Shown one piece after another: positions 12,140-23,868 of a DNA stretch of 64,000 bases. A program made the translations under genes and the position numbers. Location: contig MEHQ01002931.1 of NCBI GenBank assembly GCA_008828725.1, positions 3,484 to 67,483 on the forward strand, given 5' to 3'. Below the pieces are notes generated by a model, which saw only the letters and a program-made list of their open reading frames with translations, searched no databases and was not told the origin of the DNA. Origin of the DNA: Saccharina japonica. Taxonomy: Eukaryota > Sar > Phaeophyceae > Laminariales > Laminariaceae. The stretch's first letter is position 1, and each line of letters starts with the position of its first letter.

Positions 12140-15100
12140 AAAATAAAACAATAAGACCCAATGGCCGTTGTCGCGCGCATGGGCCCCCTAACCTTAGTGG
12201 CCACATTTACTGTACATCCGACCTGGCCCGAAGCCCAACTACCTCCCCCGAGATCAAACCGGTATGGACAGGCCTGACCTCGCTGACCGCGTTTTCAAAC
12301 CAAAGCTCAACCACCTGCTCGCTGATCTAAAGACCAAACTCTTCGGCGAGCGTGCATACATTATGCGCGTCGTGTAATACGAAGCCAGAGGCCGTTGTCC
12401 GGCATGTCATCGTCAAATACGAAGGTCCCAAGCCCAGAACAACACTCAGAGGTCGACTATTGGAGTTTTTTTACACATCTACCAGACCCTTCAATTGCAA
12501 ATGGAGAGCTTCCACCTGGCGAAGGTGCTCAAATACATAGTTCACACGAAAATACGGAAGTCGCATGCCATCCGCACTATTTTTTTTGTTTTGTCTTCCA
12601 TCCCATTTATAATCTTCGCCTTTCTTTTCTCTCTCCCTCTTAGTCGTAACTCAGATCCGGGGCCACATAGTAGGCTCCCTCCTCCCCTCCCCACTACGCC
12701 GTACGGTACATGCCTTGCGTTTTAGTGGCGAGAAGGTTTCAGCACTTTCTTCCCTCATCGACTCGCGTCGAATTGTGCCTACCCACGCTATGGTATAAGA
12801 GTTGGTGTCATTTGAGAATTGCAAATTTCCATACGGGGACTCGAACCCCCGACATCAAGCTTTAGCTGTCTTTGTGATTAACTGCTAGACCCCCGGGGCG
12901 ACCGGCTAGCATGAAAGTAAACAACAAAACAAACAAGAAATATATGCCAAAAACGTTACCCACGTCCTCTTCGTTCCGCCCTCCACACCAACAACTCCGG
13001 TCGGGCCGAATACAAACGTCTTGACAACGGTGACAAGGCCACCATCGTGTGTAAGAACGGCGAACACAAGACGGTCGACGCCGAAATCGACAACTGGGAC
13101 ATCGTCCCATACAACCCAAATCTGTTAATGAAAGTATGATCTTCCCACATGTGCGTCGACTTGGTCACAGCCATGGCGGCCATTGCCCACCTTTACAAGT
13201 ACGCATACGAAAGTGCAGACACACTACGTATATATATATACGTGCTAGAGTTTTGTACGGAAAGTGTAATATATTGCCTTACAGGAGTGTCCGGTACATA
13301 CCTGGTACCAAGTTCATAGGCTATGCGGCATATGTTCGGATTCAATTACCGATGTAGTTGGGTAGAGAGAACGAGTTTAATGTGAAGACAACACTCACCA
13401 CGCAATAGAGAACGCCTCCAGTAAACCTTATTTACGTCCACGTCTACGGTGAACACCCAGTTGTTCACGACGAAGCCGACGAGCCAGACAAGCGGCAAGC
13501 TGCTTGCGGACGCCGCCGTGTCTGTCTGGTCTCGTGAGGTACTTCGGTCGCCCGATTTCACCAACTGTGCGACGATTGGATTTACCCTCACTGCTTGAAA
13601 AAAAAAATCCCGTCGAGCAAAAACAAAGAACATCCAGACGTCGGCGAATCGACAAATCTCAGGACACGGACAACAGCGACTTCACTGACGATGTGACTAC
13701 ACCAATCCTCGACACCATCTCTCCCGAGACAGATAGGGTAACTTGGTATCAGAAAGTTACTGCTATAGTCTATAACGTCAGCCGCATACAATACATGAGT
13801 CCCGGCGGAGGCGAGTGAGGAGCCTAAACAAACAGAGAAGTTATCACATCCCTTCCGTTGCACGCGTCACAGGAATTGCCACCCTTAATACTGCCCGGCG
13901 GTCTTACGGCCCATTCCACCTTTCAAGCTGCCGTTTGGTGATGACGCCGTTGACGGAAGTGTGTGCAACGTCAAGAGCCGAGTCCGAGCGTGCTGACGTA
14001 CTCGGGCGACCATCGCTCATTTTCTGGGATGAAGTCGTGCTCCAAGTGAGGCCCTTAACGTTACACTTCGAGACCTCAGCAACAGTGATTATGTCATTCG
14101 TCGGCGGAACTAGTCGGTTCAGCGGAGCGGAGACTGGAGACAGGTTGGTCCTGTCCTCCAAGTTTCAAGTTTGGCACTGAAACGGAAATTGTGGAAACAC
14201 CCGCTGCTTTCTTATAATCTGTGGCAACGCGTCGAGCGCTTCCGTCTCACGGTGTCACTGAGAGACAAAAGACGGTATCCCATTCGTGAAAAACGGTGCT
14301 GGCGATCGGCGAGGGCAAGGTAGGACCCGTCTTGCTCCCAGATGGTACTCCTGCAATATCTTTACAACGCACCGTTACTAACGAAGACGGTTCTGCAACC
14401 ACATGCTCTATCGAAGGAACGACAGACTTCGAAACTCTCATCGACACTGTATATACCCGTATCTATTACTGGTAGAAGTTAACCACAACGCTTACATTGA
14501 CGGGAGCATTTTGGCTCCCACAAATGACAACATGAACCACATAAACGGTTTAATCCTCAACACAATTACAGGACTGAGCCATCACCTACTAAGTACAGAC
14601 AAAGTCGTTACCGACGACGAAAATATGCCGGATGTAGTTTCAGTCGAGTACTTGAACAGTGTGCAAGTTACCTGGCACACCACGTCACGATCTACACATC
14701 AAGATTGGAGCTTTGGTCTTTTTTTTTTCGTAACATCATTATCGACAGTGGCACTCGTCAATGGAAAAAAAAAAAAAACAATAAAAAGAGGTGTGTCCAC
14801 AACGGTTTCTTGACGTCGAAATTATATCTGAAGAATCTCCTATTGTGAAAATACCACGCATTTGTTTCGAAGTTCAAGTTGGTGCCCGGGGTATTACTTT
14901 CCACCGATTTCAATCCCCCGTGCGCTTGTGCTACGCTATGAATGAATACATCACACGGGCAGACTTTTAAAACAGTAGGTCTAGGCCTTAGATGTGAAAT
15001 GTTTTGCCATGGACAACTACTGTACATATGTCGCTTTGAGCTGAACTACCTGTGGAGACAACCTTATCTGCCTCGTTAACCCCCAACGACTTGTCGACGG

Positions 15101-15230
15101 AATCCCCTACATCCAAAGCGTCGTCTTTTCCGAGTACATCGTTGCGTCTTCTGGACACGATCCACCCAGTGACACCGACCTGACGCATGCCACTTAAAAT
15201 ACAAACATCCAACACTCGGAACAGAGACGA
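12140..15230 (+). pseudogene. Helitron Rep/Pif1-type helicase, frameshifted remnant
   Basis: Motifs of a Helitron RepHel protein appear in collinear order in changing plus-strand frames. These are the Helitron helicase-like N domain (LVATFTVHPTWPEA near 12,195, RPDLADRVFKPKL near 12,270, NWDIVPYNPNLLMK near 13,090, AIAHLYKYAYE near 13,180) and then a Pif1-like helicase (LPGGLTAHSTFQAA near 13,890, ADVLGRPSLIFWDE near 14,000, RVERFRLTVSL near 14,230, SILAPTNDNMNHINGLILN near 14,505, PVRLCYAMNE near 14,920, GLGLRCEMFCHGQ near 14,977). Stops and frame changes separate the pieces, and no clean Walker A is seen near 13,800. By family knowledge Helitrons move by rolling-circle transposition. This copy cannot encode an intact protein as assembled. 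The stretch at about 12,560-12,950 matches nothing in the protein and may be a later insertion. Confidence 0.85.
12828..12905 (-). repeat. tRNA-like fragment (possible SINE head), not a functional tRNA
   Basis: On the minus strand GGTCTAGCAGTTAATC resembles an A box, and GGTTCGAGTCCCCG, about 40 bases later, is a good B box with a paired T-arm. The acceptor strands do not pair, so I do not call a tRNA. It lies inside the unexplained gap of the Helitron remnant, consistent with a SINE inserted there. Confidence 0.35.
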
Positions 15231-15339
15231 TTCGGACGAAGACAATTGCCACAATGACGACCATAGCTACAAACGACAATAGTAGCAACAACGACAACAA
15301 TAATAAAAACAACGACGACAATAGTAGCAACAGCGACAC

Positions 15340-15700
15340 CCACTAACGGATCTTGGTCCACCGTCAACGAAGTTGGAGATGGCGCTTGCTTGCTGAGATG
15401 TATCGCCCCGTCGTGTTTTCAACAACCCTGGATTGCATGCCACCGTCCGACACCAACTACTTCAGCACACTTCTCATCGCATGCATCACGTAGTGCAGAG
15501 TTTAGGAGGAAACACCTTCCACCAAGCAATTTCCACCGGGATAGACGAAGAGTATATCAACATTTGTGGCTCCTCCCAAAGGCAGTACCATAGCGTTGGT
15601 CACTACTTTCATCCCATGGCAAATCCCACCACGTGCGCGACTTATACTGAAATTGTGGCCAACAACCAAGTATACAACATCAAAATTCGATTTACCATTT
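15340..15700 (+). pseudogene. OTU-like cysteine protease segment, probably Helitron cargo
   Basis: Directly downstream of the helicase remnant one frame reads NEVGDGACLLRC, resembling the OTU active-site signature (GDG.C). The next frame continues with EEYINICGSSQ and NQVYNIKIRF, compatible with the later part of an OTU fold. OTU domains are known passengers of plant and animal Helitrons. One frame change lies between the two parts, so the segment is not intact. The assignment rests on short motifs. Confidence 0.45.
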
Positions 15701-16258
15701 GCCCAACCCGCCCTCGTCGATCTGCCTGCCCATCCATCGTATCTGCAGGCTGAGAAGACCCGTCCCAAGTCCGCCGGGGTGGCCGCTCGAGTTGCATCTG
15801 CGGGCGGGGTGGACACCAGGCGAGTTACGACCACTCCGCTCCGTTCCTCCCTCCGTCCCTCCATGTCTCCCTCGTTCTTTCTCCCCTCCGCCCCTCCCTG
15901 CTTATCTCTACAAACCCTCACGATGAACCGATTGTGCGTACGTATCACGTCTGTGCAAGCACCCTCATGATGGGGTGTTATTCGCTTGAGGCGGGCTGTG
16001 CGTGTTATAGCGAAAGGCGTAACGGCGCGGAAAAAGCCACTCCACGAGGAAAACCGCGGGGGCTGTGATATAATGGGTTTGTTGACTGATTGGCGTTTGT
16101 TTGTAGTCCAATTGCTCCCTTTTGCGGCTGGCGGGGAAAAAACCCGCGTTAACACCGGAAGATGGGCGATAGCATCGCCTCGCGTGAGAGCAGAGCGGTG
16201 GATTGTGTCTCAAGCGTATATAGCTCGGTCCCCGATCGCACGCGCGTCGGGTTAGTAA
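15701..16258. other. no gene recognised
   Basis: Open frames exist on both strands (for example minus 16,155-15,502, 217 codons), but they overlap the OTU-like remnant antisense and show no family motif. The Helitron 3' end (hairpin plus CTRR) should lie here but I could not fix it. Confidence 0.4.
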
Positions 16259-16980
16259 GTGTTCATGCGGAGCGACCCTTATTCGAACACCAGGTATGCA
16301 GATACATGTCTGCACAGTGCGCGCACCCCTACGTGTAGACCTTCCAAGGTGGAGTTGAAACCCCTCGACGTTTTCCAACAAGAAAACCTTGTCGACAACA
16401 ACAAGGTTTCAAATGCACAGCAGGGACACGGCATCGTCTTGTGGTGGCCACGGGCGGCGGCGGCGGCAGTCGTAGCGGCGGCCGCAGCACCACGGCGGAC
16501 AAAAAAGTGCGACTTTGCGATGGCAAAGCAGGGTGGCGAAAGCGGCGAGAACCGGCAGCGACAGCAGTGACGAGACAGCGCGAGATGCGTTTAGTTAATT
16601 ATCCTCCCTGGGTTCAAACGCACCGAAGTCAGAGTAGCAGAGACTGAACTCATCTCGCGTTTGTTTTCTTCGATGCCGCTGCTGGTTCTCGCTGCTGACC
16701 TGCTAACGCCACCCTTGACCCGGGGCCATCGCAAAATCGTTCTCTGTTTTTTTTTCCCCGCTGTGTTGTTACTGCTGCCGCCGCCGCCCATGGTAATCGC
16801 AAGAGCGTGCTGTGCCTCTGTTGTGCATTTGAATAACATACTTTTATTTTTATATTTCTGGTTCGAAAAAGCCAAGTGGTTTTTATCTCACACTGGAAGG
16901 CTTTCTCGGTGTGTGCAGTGTGTAGACTTTTATTTGCATACCCAGTACCCGAACAAGGGTCGCCGCCCATGTGGGTTTTT
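16259..16980. mobile_element. fold-back element, about 320 bp diverged arms
   Basis: The left arm (about 16,262-16,580) and the reverse complement of the right arm (about 16,640-16,978) align over nearly their full length. Examples are GCGACCCTTATTCG against GCGACCCTTGTTCG, and CAAATGCACAGCAGGGACAC against CAAATGCACAACAGAGGCAC. Both arms carry an open frame with matching layout (103 codons + from 16,259; 106 codons - from 16,970), including AAAAA tracts from GCG repeats. Confidence 0.7.
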
Positions 16981-17545
16981 CGTATAAATAGTAGAGGCGT
17001 TTCTCTCGTGTTTTTCTTTGAGCCTCACGCCCATGACAGGACAGCCCCCCCCCCCTTCGGTGCAAGTGCGCGCCGCATCCAGCTGTTCCATGCTATGCGT
17101 ACACGAAGAATGATGACTCTTGCACAGTTTTCGTTGCTACGTACATACCGCGGGGAAAACGTCGCAAAAGCAGGGAGAGATATCACCGCTACGCACACGG
17201 CGGCGTTCAGTGTTTTTTTGTCGTATGCGTGCGCCTCCGCGTCCAGGAGCTTGTTGCGACGTGTCTCCGTTCGCGGTCTCGCCTTTGTTGTTGTCCTCGC
17301 ATGAATTAATCCGCGACACGACTCTATGAATAGGCCGTGGTCGCCAAACAGGCTCCAATATCTCTGGAGGAGTGGAAGCATACCCCAGGGAAAAAAAAAC
17401 TAGCAACACTATAATACGCATACGAAGTATATACGAAGCTGAAGCAAATCGGACAACCTCGAGACCTAAAAAAATGAACGAGAAACACACCGCAGTGCCA
17501 ATCACTAGCACCCGCAATGTACCCGACAACCTCTTAACTGGTGCA
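16981..17545. other. no gene recognised
   Basis: This is upstream flank of the membrane-protein gene. Open frames on both strands (up to 155 codons, minus 17,604-17,137) lack recognisable features. Earlier exons of the downstream gene may lie here but I could not identify them. Confidence 0.35.
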
Positions 17546-17546
17546 G

Positions 17547-19978
17547 ACCACCAGGGCTGCGTCGACGGGAGCTCTTGGGAGGGCTCGAAGATGCGACGCC
17601 GCAAACGGAGCTCTCGTCAGCTCCGGCAATCCCCGCGCCGGTCCGGCCTACGCTTCAGACGGAGGCTACCACCGGCGAGCGATCCGTTGTTTCCTCCTCG
17701 GCCACCGAAACATTTCGAAGGAGACGGGAGCTGGATAGGTGGGTCCTCTGCGGGCGGGGATGTTTGCTGTTACATGTTCACTGTGTAAAAACGCTGTCAA
17801 GTTGGCACACACATATGGATCAAAACACGTGAGAGGTTATATAAGGGTACGGTATAATATTGTGTTTTTTTTGTAGAGAGGTAATGGCTTTTGTATACAA
17901 TTATCACTGTCCTGCCAGTGAGTTTTCCCTTCCGAGCCACTGATAATAATAATACATGGTAATTCGAAAGAGATACCAAAACACGTACCTGGTACTCCTT
18001 TTTGGCTACGCTAGACCTGATGGTCACCCCCCCCCCTGGACTCAGGTGTCTGCGTGTTGTGTCCGAGTGTAGCCGTAGCGCTCAGCGGCCACGCCGCTCG
18101 AGCCGAGTCCGGAGTGTCCCGGGTGATGATCGCCCAGAAAATAATAATCAATAGGCAACTTATTATCTAGTGATTCAATTACGGTAGTAGTAAACAGGGT
18201 AATAGTGGCTATGTCGAACATTTCTAGTGGTTGTATCGAGTGGGGATAAGCGATATGTACCATTCTACCGAAGAAGGAAGTGCTTTACGTTCTCGCACGT
18301 TCACTCTCATGTCGTGCTCTTGGAGCCCGACGGTCGAGTTCCGTCCTCATTAGTGTGCGTGCAACGGGCTGGCTGGGTCCGCGCAATGGAGAGGGAATCA
18401 ACCCTGTGAAACACATTGTATCGGTTCCCTTACATGCTCCCCTGAATGGTATGAAATATTGGTATGAAAGAAACCCCTTGCGGCGTTTTTTTTGCGTGAA
18501 GGGTTGGGTTAATGACATTGACGCAAATAATCCCCTGCAACGTCGACGCACATGTTCCAATTTTTATTTGATAGTGCTCCCACCGCCTGCCCCTCCCCCC
18601 CCCCTCTGCATACAGGCTCGCGGCGGCCGGAAACGTAGAAGCCCAAGAAGCCATGCGAGCCTTGGGGTCGACGTCCAGCTCCTCCCGCCCCTCCGCGACG
18701 TCGTCTGACGGCAAAGGAGCCAGCAAGGGTGGAGACGGGGACCAATCCGATCGCGGCGGCGGCGGCAGCGGCGGGGGCTTGACACCGCTGACGGTACTTC
18801 CCCTGCTGCTAGCCCTTGTCGCCGCCGGCTACTGCGCCGCGAACGACCTGTTGCCGCTGAAGTGGCTGCCGTCGAGCGGCGGCGGTGGGGGCACGTCGGG
18901 AGAATCGCCGGGGCAGGACTCGGCGGTGGCTAGGAGCGAGGGCTACCGCGAGTACCCATTGGACCACGAAGGGGAAGGTGTTGGGAGTAAGGGAGGTGTG
19001 GTCGAGCGGGAGCGGCGGAGTCTCGGCGACAGCCTGCGCTGGCAACGACGCCAGCCTCCCTCCGCGGCGTCACCACCTCTCTCTAAGGAAACGCTCTCCC
19101 GTGCGTCGTCGTCGTCGTCCTCCTCCGCTCCCGGCGATGACGCAGCGGCCACCGGGACGGTTTTCACCGATGCGCCCGCTGCTGATGGATGGCGAAGCGG
19201 AATGGCCTGGCTGGGCACCAGAGCCACTGATCACGACACAAAAGCCGCTGATCACGGCACAAAATCCTCTGATCAGGGCACACCAAAGAGAGGAAGCACG
19301 TCGGGGCCGGACGGTGACCGGGAGAGCGGGGGGGGGGTCGCTGGGGTTGGTGGGGACTGGAGGATGCACCTCTGGCGGGGAGGGGTGGAGGTGGCGGCGT
19401 TAGCGGGAAGAATTCGAGCGCGGCAGTGGTGTTGGGGGGNNNNNNNNNNNNNNNNNNNNNNNNNNNNNNNNNNNNNNNNNNNNNNNNNNNNNNNNNNNNN
19501 NNNNNNNNNNNNNNNNNNNNNNNNNNNNNNNNNNNNNNNNNNNNNNNNNNNNNNNNNNNNNNNNNNNNNNNNNNNNNNNNNNNNNNNNNNNNNNNNNNNN
19601 NNNNNNNNNNNNNNNNNNNNNNNNNNNNNNNNNNNNNNNNNNNNNNNNNNNNNNNNNNNNNNNNNNNNNGGGGGGAGAAGGCGCCGACGGCAAGGGACTG
19701 TCTCAACAGGAAGGGGCTGGCGAGCAGCAGCCGCTGTGGCTGCGGAGGTGGCGGACACCCGCATCGTCTCGATCTTCGTGACGCCTGCTGCTGCTGCTGC
19801 TGCTGCTGTTAAGGGGCTTCCGCGCGCTTGGTTTCCCGCCCTCGGTGCAGCTGAGAGCCTTTCAGCGCTCAATGTTTTGGTGTCTCTTGTGCCTTGCTGT
19901 GTTTTTTGTTGCAGCGCTAAGTGGGCCCGCCCGAGGCCGGATATCATGTTTTTCGGAGGCTACGGGAACTCGTCGTAG
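17547..19978 (+). CDS. Ser/Gly-rich single-pass membrane protein, unknown function, with assembly gap
   Basis: Three exons fit. About 17,547-17,738 contains PQTELSSAPAIPAP and ends FRRRRELD, phase 2. The second, 18,616-19,747, is broken by 230 N (19,440-19,669). The third, 19,915-19,978, ends MFFGGYGNSS and TAG. The donor at 17,739 (GTGGGT) and acceptor at 18,615 (CATACAG) join in phase to give ELDRLAAAGNVEAQEAMRAL. The second exon encodes a Ser/Gly-rich stretch, one hydrophobic segment (LTPLTVLPLLLALVAAGY), then KWLPSSGGGGG and a long low-complexity region with three TDHDTKA-like repeats. A methionine at 18,653 could also be the start. The layout suggests a type II or tail-like single-pass protein. 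I recognise no family. The frame across the gap cannot be checked, and upstream exons may be missing. Confidence 0.55.
19440..19669. other. assembly gap
   Basis: A run of 230 N lies within the large exon of the membrane-protein gene. The flanks are G-rich on both sides, so the gap probably hides a G-rich low-complexity tract. Confidence 0.99.
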
Positions 19979-22685
19979 CCGAGTCACCGTCTTCGGCAGC
20001 GGATAAGTAGGCGGTGTAATACGTAAGCATGCTGCGATTCAAGCTTGTCTTCTGTTTCGCTGAGTGCCACGTCTTGTGCTGCTGTGCTGGTTGCCGCGTG
20101 TATGTAGGCGCGCTGATGTGGAAGCGGGCCTTGTCCGCCGATGAACCAGCTCTCTCATTCGGTTTAGGTCAAGGATAGCTCGACCGTACTACCCCCCCCG
20201 TTACCCAGCCCCCCCTCCCCCACCGTTTCGGCAATTTCCGGCCGCTAGTACAGTACCCACTACTGTAGGTTGTCGGATTTCAATGAAGCTCTCGAGGGCT
20301 CTCCTGATGCGCGCAAGGGACCGCTAGCGTAGCGTAGGGTAATGGACTGGGTTCTCCCTTTGAAGGAGGCGGTATTATTCCGTGTTGATGCGAAGTTGTA
20401 CAGGACGAAAATTCGTTGCGCGCTTGCTATATATGTTAGGCTCGCGCTGCGAGTCCCGCCTGCAGTTAGTTGAGCTGTGCATTCAGCCGGGTCGGTACCA
20501 GCTCCCGAGAGAGATTCCAGTCCGGCTTCGAACAGCTCGGACATGTGAAGCACCAGGCGTATTGCTTGACGTATCATGAAGAAAAACGAAGATGATGTGT
20601 TTCTGGTGCTAATAGATGTGCGAACCTTCCTCGCTTCGACCCGCTAGACGCTGTTGGGTCGGCGGGTGGGTGGGTGGGTGGGTGGGTGGAGGAATGGATG
20701 GGCTGGTGACGAGGAGTTCCGCATGATAATGTAGCTTTCTAGAGGCTGGCGGCAAGGGGGGCAGTAAATTTATTTTCGTGGTGGACGTCCGGCGCCGAGT
20801 TGGCGTGTTTCAGTCTAGTGAGTATTTTCTTAAAGCAAGTGTCTAACAATGCTCGCATTTTTTTTTAATGGTTTAGTCGCTTTCCCCCCGAGAATAATTG
20901 CAAGAGGAATGGGGTTGCAGTGTTGTTGAGCTGAGCAAGCAAACAAAAATTGTCACACTGTTTTTTTTTGTTTTGTAATTCGCTAAAACATATTTATGGG
21001 TTAAAAAAGGTGAGTGGAGTGAATGCTGTGCGTCCAACTTCAGCAGCTACTCTATTCATGTGGGCGGATTGACCCCCCTCTTCCGCCGTTTGCGTCAAGT
21101 GTGCAGTTGGTGCACAGGTGCTCACGGTTGGGTGCTGTGTGCACACTGCCATTGTTTGCCCAACATCCTGTGTGTTCTTGCCTGGTGGACAGTAGTAACG
21201 AATATAGACCCAGTATCTACTGCACACAACCCAACTCTCTGCTGGAAATATGCAGTACGTAGGCGCCAGTAGGCCGTGAGCAACTGTCAACTGCCGAGAG
21301 TCCACACGATTTAGACGCGTTCAGTGTAAGCCAGCATCCACAACAGGCCGTAGCTGTAACTGCCTATGACAGAGAACGAACTGCTGTGCGCACCCAAAGA
21401 GCACTGCTGCAGCTCTTCGTAGATGGTGTTGCCCGGAGTGCGTCATTTGCTGTAGTGGTCCCTCTATAGTGCCGGTTGCCCGGTATAGTGCCTGTGGAAT
21501 CGCATGGCACATATGGGATTCACCAGTGTGGCAGTGTACGGAGTAGTGCCGGTTGCCGCTATATATAGTGCCGGTATTGTTGGCTAGGGCATACCGGCAC
21601 TACACAGGGAACACCAATGCTGTATTTATTCCTTGGGGAATGGTGGGATAGGGTTCCTGGATGCCCAGGTAGGCCCTGTTTACTGTGAACCGCCGTGATC
21701 AGAAGGGTTGCTTGACAATATGGGAAATAGGACAGAATTGCATGGTCTCTGCGAGCGAGTCAGTACATACAGACTGCATCTTCTCAATTTCTCAAGACCA
21801 CCGCCACAACAAAGATTACGTACGAAAACAAGCGGCACACTCTTTATTTTATCGACTGCAGGTAGGTCTAAACCCTGGGGCGGTGGCGTCTGGTTCGAAT
21901 AAAACACCACCATCACCGGAACCAACACCATCGTATATACAAGGATACGAGTGCCTCAAGTACTGACTGCCTGTACCTATAGCCACAAACAATAATAGGA
22001 GCGACGCATGAGCGTTGCCCGCTGCCTGGTGTGTGTGTGCTATATCTGGGCTCAGGCGAGATCGGCCCGGCGCCACCACATATGGGAAAACTACAGGACA
22101 TTCTACGAAAGAGGCGAATAATTAAACCAGATACGGAAAACGGCGCAAACGGACGGACCACCCCCCCTTACCCTAACCCTTAGGAGTATACCATCTGACT
22201 GCTTTTTTGCTGGGGGCGCGTTGTCAGCCAAATATCAATCTAGTGCCCAGACATTTATTCGCAGTTGGAACTCGTCTATCCTGCATACCAGGTATATTAT
22301 TTGTCTCGTAGAAGACAAAGCTGGGGCCAGTTGCTACGTTGCTACTCGTACACGTTCTGCATATGTTTATATTGTCTCCGCGGGATGCTTCCTTCTGCTC
22401 AAAAACGCGGCTGTCTGTGCGTGTGCTGGCGTGCAGAAACTACGGGAGACTGATGATAATGTCCGATATTAACTGGACTGACCCTTCCACTCGCAAAAAA
22501 ATCGCTGGCCATGTAACCAACGAACCGATTTTCACATACACCACTTATTATACCACTACGATACGTACCACGCGCCGACAATCACACCTCCCAACTCGCA
22601 AAAAGCACCCAACAACATCCAGATTTTGACGATTTCTCTACTAGCTTCCCTCCCTCAGCTGCCCACGCCGGCGACGATTCCACAT
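19979..22685. other. no gene recognised; 3' flank and repeats
   Basis: A (GGTG)n tract lies at about 20,664-20,690. Near 21,460-21,602 the word TAGTGCCGGT is repeated and ends in a small inverted repeat (GTAGTGCCGGT with ACCGGCACTAC). One frame at 21,330-21,460 reads TAYDRERTAVRTQRALLQLF but matches nothing I know. A short CCCTAACCC run occurs at about 22,172-22,182. Confidence 0.5.
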
Positions 22686-23164
22686 ACTACTCTGGACGGA
22701 AATGTAAGGATCATTTCGTCTTCGTATCAATGACTAAGCGCTCCTTGTATATCCGCCCATGAGTGGTAGGTGCACTACATAAACCTGTCAGTGCAGGTTT
22801 TTTGTTTTAACAAGCGGGTGACAAAAAAGAGCAACACCCACCCACTGCGATATCATATACCGGTACCTGGTACACCTTTTCTCCAGACCAAGCAAATGGG
22901 GGTCTTTTTTTTAACCCGCCATGTGCAGAGTACGGGCCCGCCAACCAGACGCGCCTACATATTCATACGTATGCGTGATATCTGAGCAAGAAGTTTGCAG
23001 CCGTTTTGTGAGACCAGCCTTCGCGGGCAACCTTGAACCCAGATAGGGGCTACTACTGTATATACCAGCCTCAGATTGTGTCCCCCTCAGACGGGATGTA
23101 CACCCTGCACGAGGGCATATAAAACCCGTAAGTACGCGCGATCGAAGTATCACACTCAGCTAGG

Positions 23165-23214
23165 AAAGATGAGTTTCGACGAAATCTTCGAGCTCACAGC
23201 TGTTATTTTTTTCA
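23165..23214 (+). repeat. MSFDEI motif copy
   Basis: The sequence ATGAGTTTCGACGAAATC is followed by TTCGAGCTCACAGCTGTT and a T-run. It reads MSFDEIFELTAV. The about 90 bp upstream recur before the copy at 26,391. Confidence 0.8.
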
Positions 23215-23489
23215 TGTTTTTTTTTTATATATATATACGAAGCAGAGGATTTAGTGTGTTAATACTTATTAGCGCTCGCCGCCGAGTACACTAGTTTTCT
23301 TGCTCCAGATTTACCACGAGCGTTGCCCCAAAAGGTGAGCCCTCACGTTCTTAGTTCAGGCTATATTTCTTATTGGCGGGACCGATACGACTGCTGCTGT
23401 ATACATAAGAGAACTAGGACTATATGTATGAATAGGGTAGGAAAATTGTATACCACTCTGTCTCGAAACATAAGAGGACCCTACCGTAT

Positions 23490-23622
23490 AGTATTACGGC
23501 GGGGGGGGGTCATACCTGGTAGTAAATAGGGAACCTACGGTATACCCAAAAACCTATATATTTGCCTATTTTTACTAACAATATTTGGTCCTATTTACTA
23601 TGGTCCCTTCTCGTAGTAATAC
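23490..23622. mobile_element. MITE family 1 copy
   Basis: The ends are AGTATTACGG and CGTAGTAATACT. The interior matches the family (CCTATATATTTGCC, ACTAACAATATTTGG), and a G-run lies just inside the left end. Confidence 0.8.
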
Positions 23623-23868
23623 TGAACCCAAACGGATCTTATATTTCTGTTCAGAGTGGTACTGGAGAGGACGGACCAGCCCGGGAAAAAAAAACAAAAC
23701 AAAAAACTCAGTGTGGTCGATCATTATAGCTAGCTACGTACAGAAACACTCCACGTGCGATATGTTTCCTCTATATACATCATGCAAAGGGAGTGCTTCT
23801 GATAGCTCGCGAAAAAAAAAAACGAGAACGTTCCCGGGCCCTTGACACCGCGGCGTGAAGTCAGCAGC

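Larger units (their letters stand above)
22687..23662. mobile_element. about 1 kb element with CTCTGGACGGAAAT inverted ends
   Basis: The left end is ACTCTGGACGGAAATGTAAG. The right end (about 23,630-23,662) is a diverged reverse complement (CTTATATTTCTGTTCAGAGT). The same terminal sequence bounds short approximately 78-82 bp elements at 49,883-49,960 and 52,493-52,574. The 1 kb body carries a copy of the MSFDEI motif and a nested MITE family 1 copy, so this may be a composite. Confidence 0.5.

Noticed and set aside
15502..16155. 217-codon minus-strand open frame
   Set aside because: Antisense to the OTU-like segment, which shows motifs on the plus strand.
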